A stretch of DNA of 64,000 bases from positions 26,676,906 to 26,740,905 of the forward strand of contig OX463818.1 of NCBI GenBank assembly GCA_949825045.1. Reading direction: 5' to 3'. The DNA is from Argyresthia goedartella (taxonomy: Eukaryota; Arthropoda; Insecta; Lepidoptera; Argyresthiidae). The number at the start of each line of letters is the position of its first letter. The first letter of the stretch is position 1. Below, piece after piece: positions 1-11,660 of the stretch. The translations under genes were made by a program, and so were the position numbers. The notes beneath the pieces are model-generated. The model ran no database searches and had not been told where the DNA came from. It was given only the letters and a program-made list of their open reading frames with translations.

Positions 1-1331
1 GCATTGGTACGTAACGTGCAGATGGTGCGATTTAAGTCCGAACTGGACATTCTGAGACGCGGACGCGTCCAACTGAAGGGAGCTGTGGCTCGGCTCAACC
101 CTTTTATTGACCCTCAAGGATTGCTGAGGGTAGGAGGTAGGCTGCGGAATGCCAACCTGCCTTATGCGGCTTGCCACCCGTTGTTACTCCCTAGGAAAGG
201 GAAGTTGGTCGATCTGTTGATACAGGATCGACACATTCGGAATGGGCATGTCGGATGCCACGCCTTGATGGCGTTTCTCCAGCGCGAGTTCTGGATTCTA
301 TCGGGAAGACGCTTAGTGCGTAGCGTCGTATTTCGGTGCCTGCCTTGTAATCGGGCCAAGGCGGCTACGATGCAGCCCCAGATGGGCGATTTGCCCTCGG
401 ATAGGGTTAACGAAATCCGGCCCTTTGCGGGTGTCGGAACGGATTTCGCGGGACCATTCATGGTCAAGTCTTCACAGCTACGGAACGCCAGATTAGTGAA
501 AGCATACCTGTGCGTCTTCGTGTGCTTGGCCACGAAGGCAGTCCACTTGTAGGTGGTCAGTGACCTAACTACGGAGGTATTTATCGCATGTCTGGATCGG
601 TTCGTCTCACGAAGGGGCCTCCCGTCATTAATCCGTTCGGACAACGGCACAAATTTTGTCGGAGCCAGGCGATATCTGCAGGAGGTCACTCAATTCCTGA
701 ACGGTAACCAGGACGCCATCGGTACGGCTTGCTCCCGACGAGGGATGGAATGAGTTTTCAGTCCGCCGGGATGTCCTCATTGGGGAGGAATTTTTGAGGC
801 TGCGGTTAAATCGGCTAAGTCGCACCTGACGAGGATCATCGGTGAGACCTCTCTACGCTTTAAAGAGCTTGCGATGCTGTTCTGTAAAATTGAAATGACA
901 CTGAACTCGCGTCCGTTGTGCCCGCTCAGTTCGGATCCAAATGATTTGGAAGCGTTGACACCGGGTCACTTCCTGATAGGTCAGCCCCTTAACGCCCTGC
1001 CAGAATACCCATTCGGTGATGTTAAGTTAAGTCGGTTAACTAGGTGGCAGATGTTGCAGCAGATGGCTCAAGATTTTTGGAAACGGTGGTCCCTTGAGTA
1101 CTTGCACATCTTGCAGCAGCGCCTTAAGTGGACTGACCGGACGAGCCCCCTCAAGTCAGTGATTTGGTGCTGATTAAGGATGCGAACCTGCCATCATTGA
1201 GATGGAGAAGAGGACGGATCGTCAAATTGTACACGGGTCGGGATGGCGCGCCTCGATCAGCAGAAGTCAAGGTGGGGGACTCGGTCCTCACGAGAGCGGT
1301 CGCAACACTTTCTCGCCTTCCTATTGATTAG
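1..1331 (+). pseudogene. BEL/Pao retrotransposon pol, integrase end (broken)
   Basis: This is the C-terminal part of a BEL/Pao polyprotein, entering from outside the window. Visible in order are an integrase-type zinc-binding segment (about 200-370), the start of the integrase core with GTDFAGP near 438-460, a second core block with SDNGTNF near 640-660, and the HWGG-IFEAAVKSAKSHL block near 779-830. A C-terminal domain ends at the stop 1329-1331. The reading frame is broken at least three times. A TAG at 550-552 replaces a position where BEL elements normally have Glu. There is a frameshift near 745-760 and another near 1155. A dead element is therefore certain, and the BEL/Pao assignment rests on the integrase block order. 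No gag or reverse transcriptase is inside the window. Confidence 0.85.
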
Positions 1332-1362
1332 GGACAGGTTCGGGCCTGTCCGGGCGGGTAAC

Positions 1363-1934
1363 TGTTTAATATTTATGCTTCGGAACGCACCTTTTTTTGT
1401 TGCGCGATCGGACCGCGAGTGATCGGAGGGGAACTAGCTAGCTGTCACTTGCATAGAAAAAATATGGCGAGTTAGAGGTTACTTTGGCACATGGGGAATT
1501 TGTCGACGTCAGGCATTCGGGCCTTGGCTGTATGTTATTTGTAATAATTGTCTACCACAGGTATCGGGCCTGGTCGGAATGTTAATTGTAATAATCACGG
1601 AACAATCGTCGGGAAATAAGTAGATTTCACGTCATCGGAGTGAGTGCTTCGTGCTGTGAAAGGTTCAAGTGGTTTGGTCACCAATTCGTCGCATTCGGAT
1701 AGCGACCCTTGTAGTCGGCAAGCATCACGACGGCGACAGCAGCGGGCTGCGACGAGAGTAAGATTCGAATCCCCTCACCCCCCACCCTGGTGTTCCTCAT
1801 CCCGTATTCCTGCCTCGAATTGAGTTTTCGAATGCCGGTCCACGGCGACAAGGTCAGTACTGCTTTGTGACATTCCAATGAAAAACAACCCTACCAAGAT
1901 TCCACCCGCTTTCGGTTAAGGCGTGGAATTTGAC
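1363..1934 (+). repeat. Probable 3' LTR of the BEL/Pao remnant
   Basis: About 30 bp after the pol stop the sequence reads TGTTTAAT, a typical BEL LTR start. A plausible ACA end lies near 1934, before an AT-rich stretch. No 5' LTR is in the window for comparison, so both ends are inferred. The stretch holds no convincing gene. Confidence 0.35.
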
Positions 1935-2040
1935 ATATTTAAATATCTACAGTAATAAATAAATTTGAACTTTGAACTTTGCTGTGAAGATTTTAAACTT
2001 AAATATAGTAATATACGTATAAATTTTAGAACCAGTCATT

Positions 2041-2292
2041 TATATACAAGGTGACATTTAATTAGCCGACCAATTTTGGGGAATGATAGTACTCATTATT
2101 ATGAACAACTTCCCCCAAGAAACATAAGGTCGCAAATGGAAAAAAAAATGTCCCTCAGTACATTGAACCGATCAGCTGATTAAGAGTTACTATGGGGCAC
2201 CCAATTTTTTTTCTTGGGGAAAGCTGTTCATAATGACGGGTACTATCATTCCCTAAAATATAAACGGCTAATTAAATGTCACCTTGTATATA
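2041..2292. mobile_element. Palindromic MITE, about 250 bp
   Basis: The left end (TATACAAGGTGACATTTAAT) is repeated in inverted orientation at the right end, finishing near 2292. The arms match imperfectly for about 75 bp, including the GGGGAATGATAGTAC block. There is no coding potential. It sits in TA-rich sequence and directly abuts the mariner element on its right. Confidence 0.75.
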
Positions 2293-2295
2293 TAT

Positions 2296-3464
2296 ACATA
2301 GTCAGGTCATAAGTGCTGTCGCATGTGCAATATGAAATAATTTAGACATGTTTATTATTTATGTAAACATTTATATAGCAAAATGAACTTAATAAAACAT
2401 AGATTCTTATGGTAATAAAGTTTATTCAAAATGACCCCCGCGATTTTGAATACAGGCCTTTATTCTGCGCGGCCAGTCGTCTATCGCAGCACGAACGAGG
2501 TCCATGTCAATATCGGCGGCTGCCTTAATCAAGGATGCCTTGAGTGACTCCAAATCAGGATGAGGCTTTGAGCAGACCTTTTCCTCCAAGTGTTGCCATA
2601 TCTTGTAATCTAACGGACTCAAATCTGGACTGGAGGAGGGCCAGTCTTCGTGCCGGATGAAGTCGATTTCACGTGCCGCCAGCCAGTCTTGTGTGCTTTT
2701 CGCTCTATGAGCTGGCGCAGAATCTTGTTGGAATACCCAGTGCCTGTTATTAAACTGGGTATGAGAAACAGGTTCCACAAGGTTCTTGAGGACTGTATTT
2801 TGATACACAACTGCATTCGTTTTTACGCCTTTCTCACAAAAATGTACCTCAGTTAAGCCCCAATAAGAGACTCCCAACCAAACCATGAGCGAGGATGGAA
2901 AATGACCTCGTTGGACACGCGGAATACGGTTGCTCGCTTCTTCACTGCTGTGTGCGTACACCTTATCATTTTGTTTGTTGTAGCTCTCTTCCGCGGTGAA
3001 AATTTTTTCATCCGAAAAAAGAATTTCCCGATGCTTTTTTCCCGCGTACCGCTTCAACAAAGCGCGGCATCTCTTCAGTCTCAGGTCCATTAAACGAGCG
3101 TCCAAACGATGTCCTGTTTTTCTTCGATATGCCCTAACAGAGCGAGGGCGACCACTTCTTGACCTGTCATCTACACTAGAGTCTTCATTGTATCGTTTTA
3201 TGGTACGATAAACGAATCTTTTGGTTATATTCAAATTTTTCAGTAAGTCGAAAATCTGAATTGGCGCGTAACCACAACGATGCAACGCAATAACTCGACA
3301 CGGTCTTCTTTAAGTGTCCACTCCATATTTATAAATGAGGAAAATTCTAAAAAGTACACATTTTTATTTTCATGAAAAATTCGAAATTTGAATTCAATAA
3401 ACTTTTTTGTGGCCAGCGTTCTAAATTCAAAAGTTTTTATTGTGTGACCGAACTTATGACCTGA

Positions 3465-3471
<7 letters not shown>
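2296..3471 (-). mobile_element. maT-type (DD37D) mariner element
   Basis: Terminal inverted repeats are visible: ACATAGTCAGGTCATAAGT at the left and, in inverted form, ending CTTATGACCTGACTGTGTA at the right. They enclose a minus-strand transposase. The flanks are TA-rich, as expected for TA target duplication, and the right flank is a (TA)n tract, so the exact duplication cannot be read. Element size is about 1.17 kb, somewhat short for the family because the transposase has an internal deletion. Confidence 0.85.
2422..3326 (-). pseudogene. mariner transposase, internally deleted and frameshifted
   Basis: This encodes a Tc1/mariner DDD transposase that would cut and paste the surrounding element. 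The open stretch 2422-3285 (287 residues from its first Met) carries the catalytic triad D92 (LFSDEKIF), D188 (FQQDSAPAH) and D226 (SPLDYKIW). The 37 residues between the last two acidic positions give DD37D spacing, the maT group. The natural start appears to be the Met at 3324-3326 (MEWTLKEDRVELL). It is one frameshift away from the rest, near 3285. Between GRPRSVR and AYRRKTGH about 45 residues are missing, judged from the usual family length (about 340). That would remove the second helix-turn-helix region. The protein is therefore almost certainly inactive. Confidence 0.85.

Positions 3472-3525
<54 letters not shown>
3469..3525. repeat. (TA)n microsatellite
   Basis: A nearly perfect TA dinucleotide tract directly abuts the right mariner end. 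It may be the expanded TA target. 3526-3720 beyond it is plain AT-rich sequence with no recognisable feature. Confidence 0.9.
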
Positions 3526-3531
<6 letters not shown>

Positions 3532-3719
3532 AAAAATAAAAAATAGCAGGTGACTTCAATTGAAATAGACTTACTAAAAATAATACAAAACATATATTTG
3601 AGAAATTACTAGAAACATATATGTGTTCATTAAGATGAAATGAGCCTACAAGAGTAACAAAGACCTGCATCGACAATTTTGCCATAAAGTTCGATAAAGT
3701 ATAAACAAATATTATTGAA

Positions 3720-6700
3720 TTAGGACTAGGCCTTATGCGCGGAACCCTCCCGCATAGCGCACAAAATCTGACTCGGCGAGGAAGGCAACACAAAACAGAT
3801 ATGCAAAGTTATTTGGCGGACTCGGCGATTCAGTAAGGCAAGGTGAATGGTCCAGGGCACCGGTAGAGGGCTTACAGTTAGCGGCGGCCAGACACAACAT
3901 CTGACCTCTTCTTCAGTCGTAGCGGTTTCCCGTTCCACTGAACAAAGAAGAGGAAAGACAAGTGTGTGCGCTTGCGTTTACGCGGACGTTCGCGCACCCT
4001 AAAATTTCCTGCGTATTTGACCGCTTCCGTTAATTGGACTCAGATTTCACTTAAGTCCTGTGGCTATGGGATAAGGTAGAGAGGTCTGGTTTGATGCAAG
4101 TCAGGCTTTGTCTGAATCTTGCACATAGGCGGTCTTGGGGGTGTGAGTACACGCCGTGGTCGCTTTCGCACTACAACTTCGGGGAAACATTGGGGTTGAG
4201 GCAGCACCCGGGATGACAAAGCAGCTTTATTTAGAGAGGCACTGCTTTCCTCGCTCAGCCGGGGAGGGGACTAGAAAAGGTGTCCTAAAAATTGCTTGCT
4301 CCTACTCGGAGGGTGGTAGTAACCGCGGCTGCCACCGCATCACTTTTAAGCGTGGTCAAAAATGCAAAAGAAATGTTAACATGAAAACACCTATCATGAC
4401 ATTCGGTAAGTGGAACGTGAGAACGCTTCTTGATCGAGCTGGCAACGCCTGTCCTGAACGCAAAACCGCCATTGTAGCTCGAGAACTTCATCGCTATAAC
4501 GTGGATGTGGCTGCTCTCAGCGAGACACATCTGGCGAATGAAGGAGAGCTGGTGGAAGATGGTGGTGGTTATACTTTCTTCTGGAAAGGTACCGCTGCGT
4601 CCGAACCTCGGCGATCAGGTGTAGGATTTGCCATCAAGAATAACTTGGTAAAGCGACTGGAAGAGTACCCTGTACACATCTCCGACCGCGTGACCACATC
4701 GCGCCTTCACCTGGTCAAAGATAACTAACTACCTTAATGTCATCAGTGTTTATGCTCCAACGCTAGACAAATCTGATGACATCAAGGACAAGTTCTACGA
4801 AGAATTGACCCATTGCCTAGACAGCATAAACGCCAAAGAGCAGATTCTATTGCTGGGCGATTTCAATACTAGAGTTGGACGAGACTATGAGGCTTGGCCT
4901 GGAGTTCTGGGTAGACATGGAGTCGGCAACACGAACAGCAATGGTCAGTTGCTGCTCAGTCTCTGTGCTCAATACGGTTTGGTAATATCGAACACTATGT
5001 TTAGACTCGCCGCCAAGTACAAGACAACATGGATGCACCCAAGATCCAAACACTGGCATTTGATCTATTATGCTATTGTAAGGCAAAAAGATATCCGTCA
5101 AGTGCAAGTCAACTGTGTCTTGCGTGGCGCGCATTGTTGGACGGAGCACCGACTTATTGTCACAAAACTGCGACTTCGCCTCCATCACCCTCGTAGTTTC
5201 ACTACTAAAAAGTTTGCGTCTCTGAACGTGAAGAAGCTGAAAGATCCCGAGGTAAGGGAGAAATATGCTAAAGCCTTGACCGAGAAGCCATTGCCTAGTA
5301 GCGAGACAGGTGATGTTGATGTTGCCTGGGGGACTTTATCTTCTCACATTATGGACAACGCTTCTGTTACTGTAGGTAGAAATGACCGGCGTAATGAAGA
5401 TTGGTTTGATGAAAATGATGAGATTCTCAGGGCAGCACTCGACAAACACCGAGACCTCCTGCGACAGCATGGTAGGTGAGGTGCAAGCATTGCGGTAGTC
5501 AAAGCCAATGACCTAGAATTGCGCAAGCTGTCACGTCAAATAAAAGACAGTTGGTGGCAAGACAAAGCTTGCCACATGCAGTGGCTCGCTGACCATAACC
5601 AGCTTGGGGAGTTTTACAGCGAGGTACGTAAGTTGATTGGTACATCCTACCAAGCTAAGGCGCCTTTTAGGTTGGTATGCACTTCTTAACAAGCAAGCAG
5701 GATGTTTTTATGCGTTGGGCTGAACATTTCAATACCTTGCTCAACGTAGATCGTTCAGCCGATCTACAAAATATCAGCTTAATGCCTCAACTCCCGCTTG
5801 CCATCGAGCTGGACGAGCCCTTATCACGTGACGAAGTTGTCACTGCCATCAGACAGCAGCAAAACAACCGGGCGGTTGGCATTGACCTTAAACCGGGACA
5901 GCTACTTAAAAACGGCGGTGATGAGTTGTATACGTAGGTTTGGGAACTGTTTTTTCGCATGTGAGAGGAAGAGCGGGTCCCTAATGAGTTCAAAGTGTCG
6001 CGCATTAGTGCTCTCTACAAGAATAAGGGTAACCGTTCCGACTGCAACTGTTACCGCGGTATTTCGCTTTTATCTGCCCCTGGAAAGGCCTTTGCCAGAG
6101 TGCTTCTAAATCGCCTAAAGGATTTGTCCGAAAAAATTCTGCCTTAAAACCCAGTTTGGCTTCCTTCCTGATCGTGGCACCTGCGAAGCTATCTTTTCCG
6201 TTCGTCAACTACAAGAGAAAAGTAGAGAACAAGGTCGCCAGTTGTATCTTTGATTTGTTAACCTGGAAAAAGCATTTGACAGTGTGCCACGAGAAGCCCT
6301 CTGGTTGGTGCTAGAAAAGATTGGATGCACGGAAAAGTTAGTAAGACTTCTCAGACTCCTGCACGACGACATGCAATGCTGCGTCGCCGTAGACGGTGAA
6401 CAGTCAGACGTCTTCCCCGTTACCTGTGGAGTGAAGCAAAGGTGTGTCCTAGCACCCACACTGTTCGCCTTTTACTTTGCAATGGTAGTCAAGGAGGTCC
6501 TACAGACAGTTTCCGAAGGAGTCTGCATCCGCTTTCGCACAGACGGTGGTCTTTTTAGTTTAGCTAGACTTAAGGCATATACTAAAGTCTCGTATGCGTT
6601 GATAACAGAGATCATGTATGCTGATGACCTATGCTTTCTAGCAGAAACCCCAGATGGCCTGCAAGAGCTTATGTCCGCGTTTCACCAATCTTGCTGTAAA

Positions 6701-7625
6701 TTCGGCCTAAAGATTACTGTCAAAAAGACAGAAGTCATGTCCCTGGACACCCATAGTCAAGAGACACTGTCGATAAAGATTGGTGAGGATATCCTCAAAC
6801 AGGTGGACAAATTTCGTTATCTGGGGAACACTATTACATCCAAGTGTGACCTTGATGCCGAGATCAACAGCAGGATTGGTGCTGCGGCTGCGGCATTTTG
6901 AAAGCTGTGTTACAAGGTCTTCTGTTCACATGACCTTAAGCTGGCTACCAAAATATCAGTATACATGGATATTGTGCTGCCAAATCCTTCACTCCTTTAC
7001 TCAAATCCTTTACTCCTCTGAATCGTGGTGAGTGTATCGCCGCCACATACGCACTCTGGATCGTTTCCACCTTAAATGCCTTCGATCCATTATGAAAATC
7101 AAATGCGTATATAAATGTGCGTAATACCAAAGTTTTGCGACGAGCCAATGTTGGTGGCATTGAAGCCTACTTAATGCGTCGGCAACTTCGATGGTGCGGT
7201 CACGATGAAAGAGGAGAGAGTGGCAAAGCGCGTCTTTTATTTTGACCTGGAGGAGGGCAAGCTAAAACATGGCGGGCAGCTTCTCCGATACAAAGATGTT
7301 CAGACGCGACACATGAGAAGATGCAACATAGAGCCCTCTCAATGGGAAGGTTTGGCAGCACAACGGCCAGAATGGCGCAGGATTGTGGAGAGGCAAGTAC
7401 GCGAGTTCGAGGATCAGTGTAAAGCTGACTTTGATACGAAACGCGACCTGTTAAAAGCCCGCATTACATACAACTACGCGAGTGGCGTACTTACGTGCTC
7501 CCAATGCGCAAGGAGTTTCGCTGCGAAGATCGGCTACATAAGCCATGTTCGGGCGCACGCGCGCGAAACCGACTAGGAGTAGAAGTGGTCGCCATGTACG
7601 AAATCGGTCGGAATCATCATCATCA
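3720..7625 (+). mobile_element. APE-type LINE, copy A (decayed, near full length)
   Basis: This non-LTR retrotransposon runs from a 5' UTR-like segment (3720-4380), also found at 45755-46400, through endonuclease, reverse transcriptase and a C-terminal zinc finger. It ends in a short ATC/CAT repeat near 7612-7622. The endonuclease resembles the proteins often labelled craniofacial development protein 2-like. I cannot settle the LINE clade without a tree. Copy B of the same family lies at 45530-64000. Confidence 0.85.
4381..7576 (+). pseudogene. LINE copy A ORF: endonuclease, reverse transcriptase, zinc finger
   Basis: The protein would nick DNA and reverse-transcribe its own RNA. The AP-type endonuclease covers 4396-5200, with blocks KWNVRTLL, ALSETHLANEG and LGDFNTRVGRD. 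The reverse transcriptase covers about 5800-6900, with the YADDL box at about 6617. A C-terminal CxxC-x12-H-x3-H finger lies at 7497-7560. At least six lesions break the frame: stops or frameshifts near 4726, 5479, 5690, 5937, 6145 and 6253. Further decay falls between 6900 and 7200. Catalytic positions have also drifted. HLIYYAIV replaces the HLIDYALV still present in copy B, WTEHRL replaces WTDHRL, and FVNLEKAF has Asn where an RT aspartate is expected. This is an old, dead copy. Confidence 0.85.
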
Positions 7626-7810
7626 GGCCTTATGATCCCAGAGTCCTAATTCAATGACATTTTAAATTAGTGCAAACTTGAAACTTTTATTTTTACAATT
7701 GCCAATAATTTATTGATTGTTTAGGTATCCTCTACCTACATCTAACGCGATGATCAGGTGTCAAAAGAAAAAAGGAGGGGTGTCTTCAACGCAATTTGAA
7801 TAATAATAAT
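7626..7810. other. AT-rich spacer
   Basis: No recognisable gene or repeat between the LINE tail and the next interspersed repeat. Confidence 0.4.
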
Positions 7811-8130
7811 GTAGCCAATTAATGTCCCCACCGAGGAGCACGGGCCTTTACCCGGATACGAGCAAGATTAAGCCATATCCCATCACGCTGGCTCAGTGCG
7901 GGTCGATGCAGGGGAGTCGGGCTGGTGGCCAATCCGACTGTCAGATGTTTTCAAGCTATCTTACTATCACCGAGTAGCGATAATAGCCGGGACCAACAGC
8001 TTAACGTGTCATTCGAAACATGGAAGAGGCCGAAACAAATACCACATAGAAACGGACACCCATCCAGTACCCATCTCGGTCAGATGTTGCTACCCGCACG
8101 ATCATTTCCGATGTGGCCAAGGCCAAGGAC
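7811..8130 (+). repeat. Interspersed repeat R1-like unit, copy 1
   Basis: Begins GTAGCCAATTAATGTCCCC and continues with a block on CCGAGTAGCGATAATAGCCGGGACC. It matches 16707-17055 along nearly its whole length, and 8459-8851, 21885-21945 and 29165-29255 in part. It contains no ORF of note. From memory, similar GTCCCCACNGAGGGGCAC repeats are widespread in Lepidoptera, but I cannot name the family. Confidence 0.75.
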
Positions 8131-8458
8131 ACCATCTATGAGATATGTTTTTTATCACACACTGCTGGTAACACAAGATTGATTTCATCGCCTGATAAGA
8201 TGTAGCTTGATTATTTATCTCTTCTCATATCCTGGTTCCTTCCAAACTCAAATTACAGTCGCTTAAGACAGCAGCTCGCGCGTATAATTGCCTTCTGATT
8301 GATCAACGACAACTTAAAGTTGGCGAACAGCTTTCAGAACATCAATTTCAAAGCTATCGGAATTGATTTCACAGATACATAAAATAAATACACACTAGCC
8401 GTGTGTCTCTGAAACCTTGGAATTTCAGACGCAATAGCATTCAAATGGAATTTTTTAA
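8131..8458. other. Intronic spacer, nothing recognised
   Basis: AT-rich sequence without a visible gene, inverted repeat or SINE. Confidence 0.4.
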
Positions 8459-8851
8459 GTAGCTCATTAACGTCCCCGCCGAGGGGCACATGCCTTTATC
8501 CGGATACGGGCAAGATTAAGCCACACTCCATCACGCCGGCTCAGTGCGGGTTAATGGAGGGGTTTTACGACTAAAGTACGATCGCGGAGCAGGAAGAATT
8601 TCGGTTATTAACCTGTTATTTCCTGTCTCTGTTGCTTCCGCATAAATATATCCACGTCACGCTCACACAGGTGCAAAGACCGCCGTCTGAGCGAGCGTGA
8701 CGTTAATATATTTACGCGGGAGCGACAGAGACATGAAATAACAGGTTAATGACCGGAATTCTTCCTGATCCGCGATCGTACTTTACTAACTACCAAGTAG
8801 CGATAGTAGCCCTGACCAACAGTTTATCGTGGCATCTGAAACACTGAACGT
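8459..8851 (+). repeat. Same interspersed repeat, copy 2, split by a MITE
   Basis: The head (8459-8571) and the block around CAAGTAGCGATAGTAGCC (8786-8851) match the copies at 7811 and 16707. A 214 bp palindromic MITE sits exactly between them. Confidence 0.75.
8572..8785. mobile_element. Palindromic MITE with about 95 bp arms
   Basis: The left end TAAAGTACGATCGCGGA is mirrored at the right end TCCGCGATCGTACTTTA. The inverted match continues through the AACCTGTTATTTC block to the GTCACGCTC block, leaving a short centre. Comparison with the intact host repeat at 16880 places a TA target duplication at both ends, consistent with a Tc1/mariner-type MITE. Confidence 0.85.
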
Positions 8852-9056
8852 CCGAGTGTGAGAAGCAAGCGTGAATCCCATTAGACCATAGAGCTCTATT
8901 GACAAATAGACTAATCATAATCGCTACAAAAGACAGCTCATTTAAAAAATAATAGTCGTTTTCTTATTGGTAGATTTGTCATTGCGATTGAATGCAAGAT
9001 ATACATAGTAAGGCTACAGGTTATCATGATTACCATTGTCTTTATCATGCGCTCAC

Positions 9057-9179
9057 CTTAACGACCAGCGCCTCTATTTCCTGGTCATACTTCAGAGCGA
9101 AGTGAAGTTTGCCGCACAACTCCAGCTCGGCGCTGTCCGTCGATGATTGGCGGACCAGCTCGTTCTTGTACAACTCCGG
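9057..9179 (-). CDS. Synaptotagmin internal exon (start of C2A)
   Basis: This 41-codon exon encodes the run PELYKNELVRQ followed by an acidic-serine stretch and the motif CGKLHFALKYDQEIEALVVK. That is the entry into the first C2 domain of synaptotagmins, the calcium- and phospholipid-binding regulators of vesicle exocytosis. On the minus strand it is preceded by a pyrimidine-rich acceptor (TTTTTATCCGCAG, 9180-9192) and followed by a strong donor, AAG|GTGAGC (9051-9059). Both ends are phase 0. The previous exon, at 34715-34861, ends GLIK, so the splice gives the family junction K-PELYK. Which paralogue this is cannot be fixed. The linker looks closer to the Syt-alpha or Syt9/10 type than to Syt1. 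The rest of C2A is not in the window. Confidence 0.85.
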
Positions 9180-9409
9180 CTGCGGATAAAAACCAACTTC
9201 AGCGCGTTGCAATAAGGGAGTCTGCTTGACCGAATGGTTATGGTGGACCTGGCATATTGGGCCAAATAAATAAAGAAAAGCCTTGTATGATATACTTGAT
9301 TGCACACAGATCATGATTAGATCATGTAACATTCAAAGAAAAACATATAAGCCGAGCTTATCTCTAAAAAGAGATTTCTTCCAGCAAACCTAGGCATGAC
9401 AGGATTTTA

Positions 9410-9600
9410 TTAAAGCTTGTATTTAATCGCACATCAAAAATACTGATTTTCACACCAAAAAAGGATCTGCAAAAACTCTTTTTATGTTTTAAGTATTTTT
9501 GTTGTTCTTGTATGTTCAGCCTAATACGAAGGATAAAGGTAATTAATTACCCTTTACCTAAGCTACCGCAGCGTTTTGCCCTAATATTATCTATGAAATT
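9410..9600 (-). repeat. Partial copy of the GCGAAGC-core palindromic family
   Basis: It contains the arm CGCACATCAAAAATACTGATT (as at 44029-44276). It also has the core flanks TTTAAGTATTTTTGTTGTTC and AAGCTACCGCAGCGTTTTGCCC. The central GC-rich loop is lost and reads GGATAAAGGTAATTAATTACC. The opposite arm is missing. Confidence 0.65.
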
Positions 9601-11430
9601 TAAATTAAATTTAAATTTAATAAAAAAAAATGTTTTTAAGGAACGGTAAGCCAGTGCACAATCATATCTTATCTATAATAAAATACATAGCATATGAATG
9701 AATTAAATATCTATAAAATACAGAAAAAATAATACACCAAACCTATACCTATACTATAACCTATATATAAATAAGTACCGATTTATAGGTATATGCTCAA
9801 TTATAATAAATAAATAATTTACATACAATAACTATACGACAGAGAAAGGAAGTGCTCTTGTACCCGGTTTTTGAAAGAGAAAAGTGTGGGACTGTCTATT
9901 TATGGCGCAAGGAAGTGCTAGAATGCCAAAGGGGCACCGTGCGTCTTATATTTAAAAAAATGTGATCATTAAATATAAAGGTATACGTCAAAAATTATGC
10001 ATGTCCTTTGAATGGCAGGTTATATTTTTTTCTTTCGGCGCAGTGCCTGTCTCTCGCTCGGGAATTGACATCATCAGTATCTTTATATTTGGCCACTAGT
10101 GAACGTTAAGCTAATTTAATGTGTAACAATTGAGCAATTTAAAAACCTTATTAAATCGACTTTGTCGAAAAAGGGACATTACAATGTTGAAGATTACTTA
10201 AATGACGGGACTTAATGGGGTTAATAACTCAACGCAGACCTTGCTGTCAATAATTTTATAATTATTTATTCCTGCTTTTTAATTATAACAATTAATATTG
10301 TTAAACTGGTTAAACACAAGCAATTTTTAAGAGATCTAAAAAAATTATCTGTTGGAATTTTCTTCGCCCTACTTGTGGTCCAATGTAGAGACGAGGAAAA
10401 AATTATGTTTGCTAAGCAAACAAATTTGAACTTCGACCTAACTGACTGACTCTTTATGATATACACCAAAGTTACTCACCTATTTGAGCAACGGAATGTA
10501 TTTGACTATAAGAAATTGTTCAAATCCCTAAAAAAGCCAGACATAAAAAGTAGAAATAAAATATCTGACATTCAAAATCTACTAGGCTTTAGTATGGCAT
10601 GCCATAGTAACGACCTATGTTCACTTTGATTGACAGCAGTGAATGAAAAGCCTTCTGAGCTCGCTCCATATTGACAGCGTTAAGCCTACAGGACTTACCA
10701 AATGTTTAGAGTTCGCAAGATTGATGCTCCTGTCGAGTTTGGCATAATGTCTTTAAAACTACACTCCGCTTTGAAACACGTCCACTTAAACACAGTAAAA
10801 GGAGGCTGATTCTGTACCGCAATACCTTTACCTATCCTGTGGAATTAACTTTTTGAAGGGTATTCTCGAACTTCAGAGTAAAGTATTAGAAAAACCGAAC
10901 AATCAGAACACGACTATTAAACACCAGTTGCCTTTTATTGCGAGTTTGCTTGCTTATGAGGCCTCAGAATTGAGTTTTAGTTTAGAGTAATAACTCTTAC
11001 TCAAACAAAGCTAGTAATATGCTCATTATTTTGACAACCTTCTTTGAGCAAAGTCGACATTGCCGCGCTTCTTGGAGGAGCCAGAAAAGGTGCCGGCAAT
11101 TTCCTGTGGAAATACATTACTGTCGTGTGTTAGCGACCGGCAATTTCCTGTCAAATGACATGATTGTTTCGAAAATGTTAAAAAAAGGTAGCGCTAAAAT
11201 GTCCGCGCTAAAAAAAGCCTCGACCTTCGGTCTCGGCCTTTATTCCAGCTTGTCCATCAAAGGCTGCAAAGCTGATCGCGCTGTGTAGGCCTTGAGCTGC
11301 GCTGTGCTGCGCTTTTGGCCACCAACAGTGCGACCAGCAACGCAGTCATTACAGACCGCGACAGTAATGTACTATTAGTTAACTCGGTAAAGTTATGGAT
11401 TAGGATGAAAATCACATGTTGGTAGAAATT
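9601..11430. other. AT-rich intronic sequence
   Basis: No supported gene. Short imperfect direct repeats (CCGGCAATTTCCTGT at about 11092 and 11138) and simple AT-rich stretches only. Confidence 0.5.
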
Positions 11431-11509
11431 CACTAATGATGAGACAACTTGTGTTCGGTGTTACCAACCAGTGTTCATTTCAGTCGACTCAAGACGTAGA
11501 GATGGAATC

Positions 11510-11660
11510 AGCAATTCTTGGGTTCCGTACCCGAAGGGTGCCAAACGGGACCCTATTGCTAAGCCCCCGGTCGGTCTGTTCGTCTGCCCGTCAGCAGGCT
11601 GTATCTCAGAATGTGTATTTCCGTAACCTACAGCAACAAATAATGAACTACATGTTTTTT
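11510..11660 (+). repeat. GGGTTCCGTACC interspersed repeat fragment
   Basis: The block GGGTTCCGTACCCGAAGGGT, GGGACCCTATTGCTAAGC and a TCTGTTCGTCTGCCCGTCAG tract match 25500-25670 (inverted), 34545-34700 (inverted) and 37882-37970. The family has a characteristic tandem CCGT/CGTC tract. It is non-coding. Confidence 0.6.

Noticed and set aside
162..689. 175-codon minus-strand frame opposite the BEL integrase
   Set aside because: A shadow of the real plus-strand coding sequence, without family features.
3726..3938. Minus-strand 70-codon frame
   Set aside because: Lies in the LINE 5' UTR-like segment that recurs at 45755-46020 without conserving this frame.
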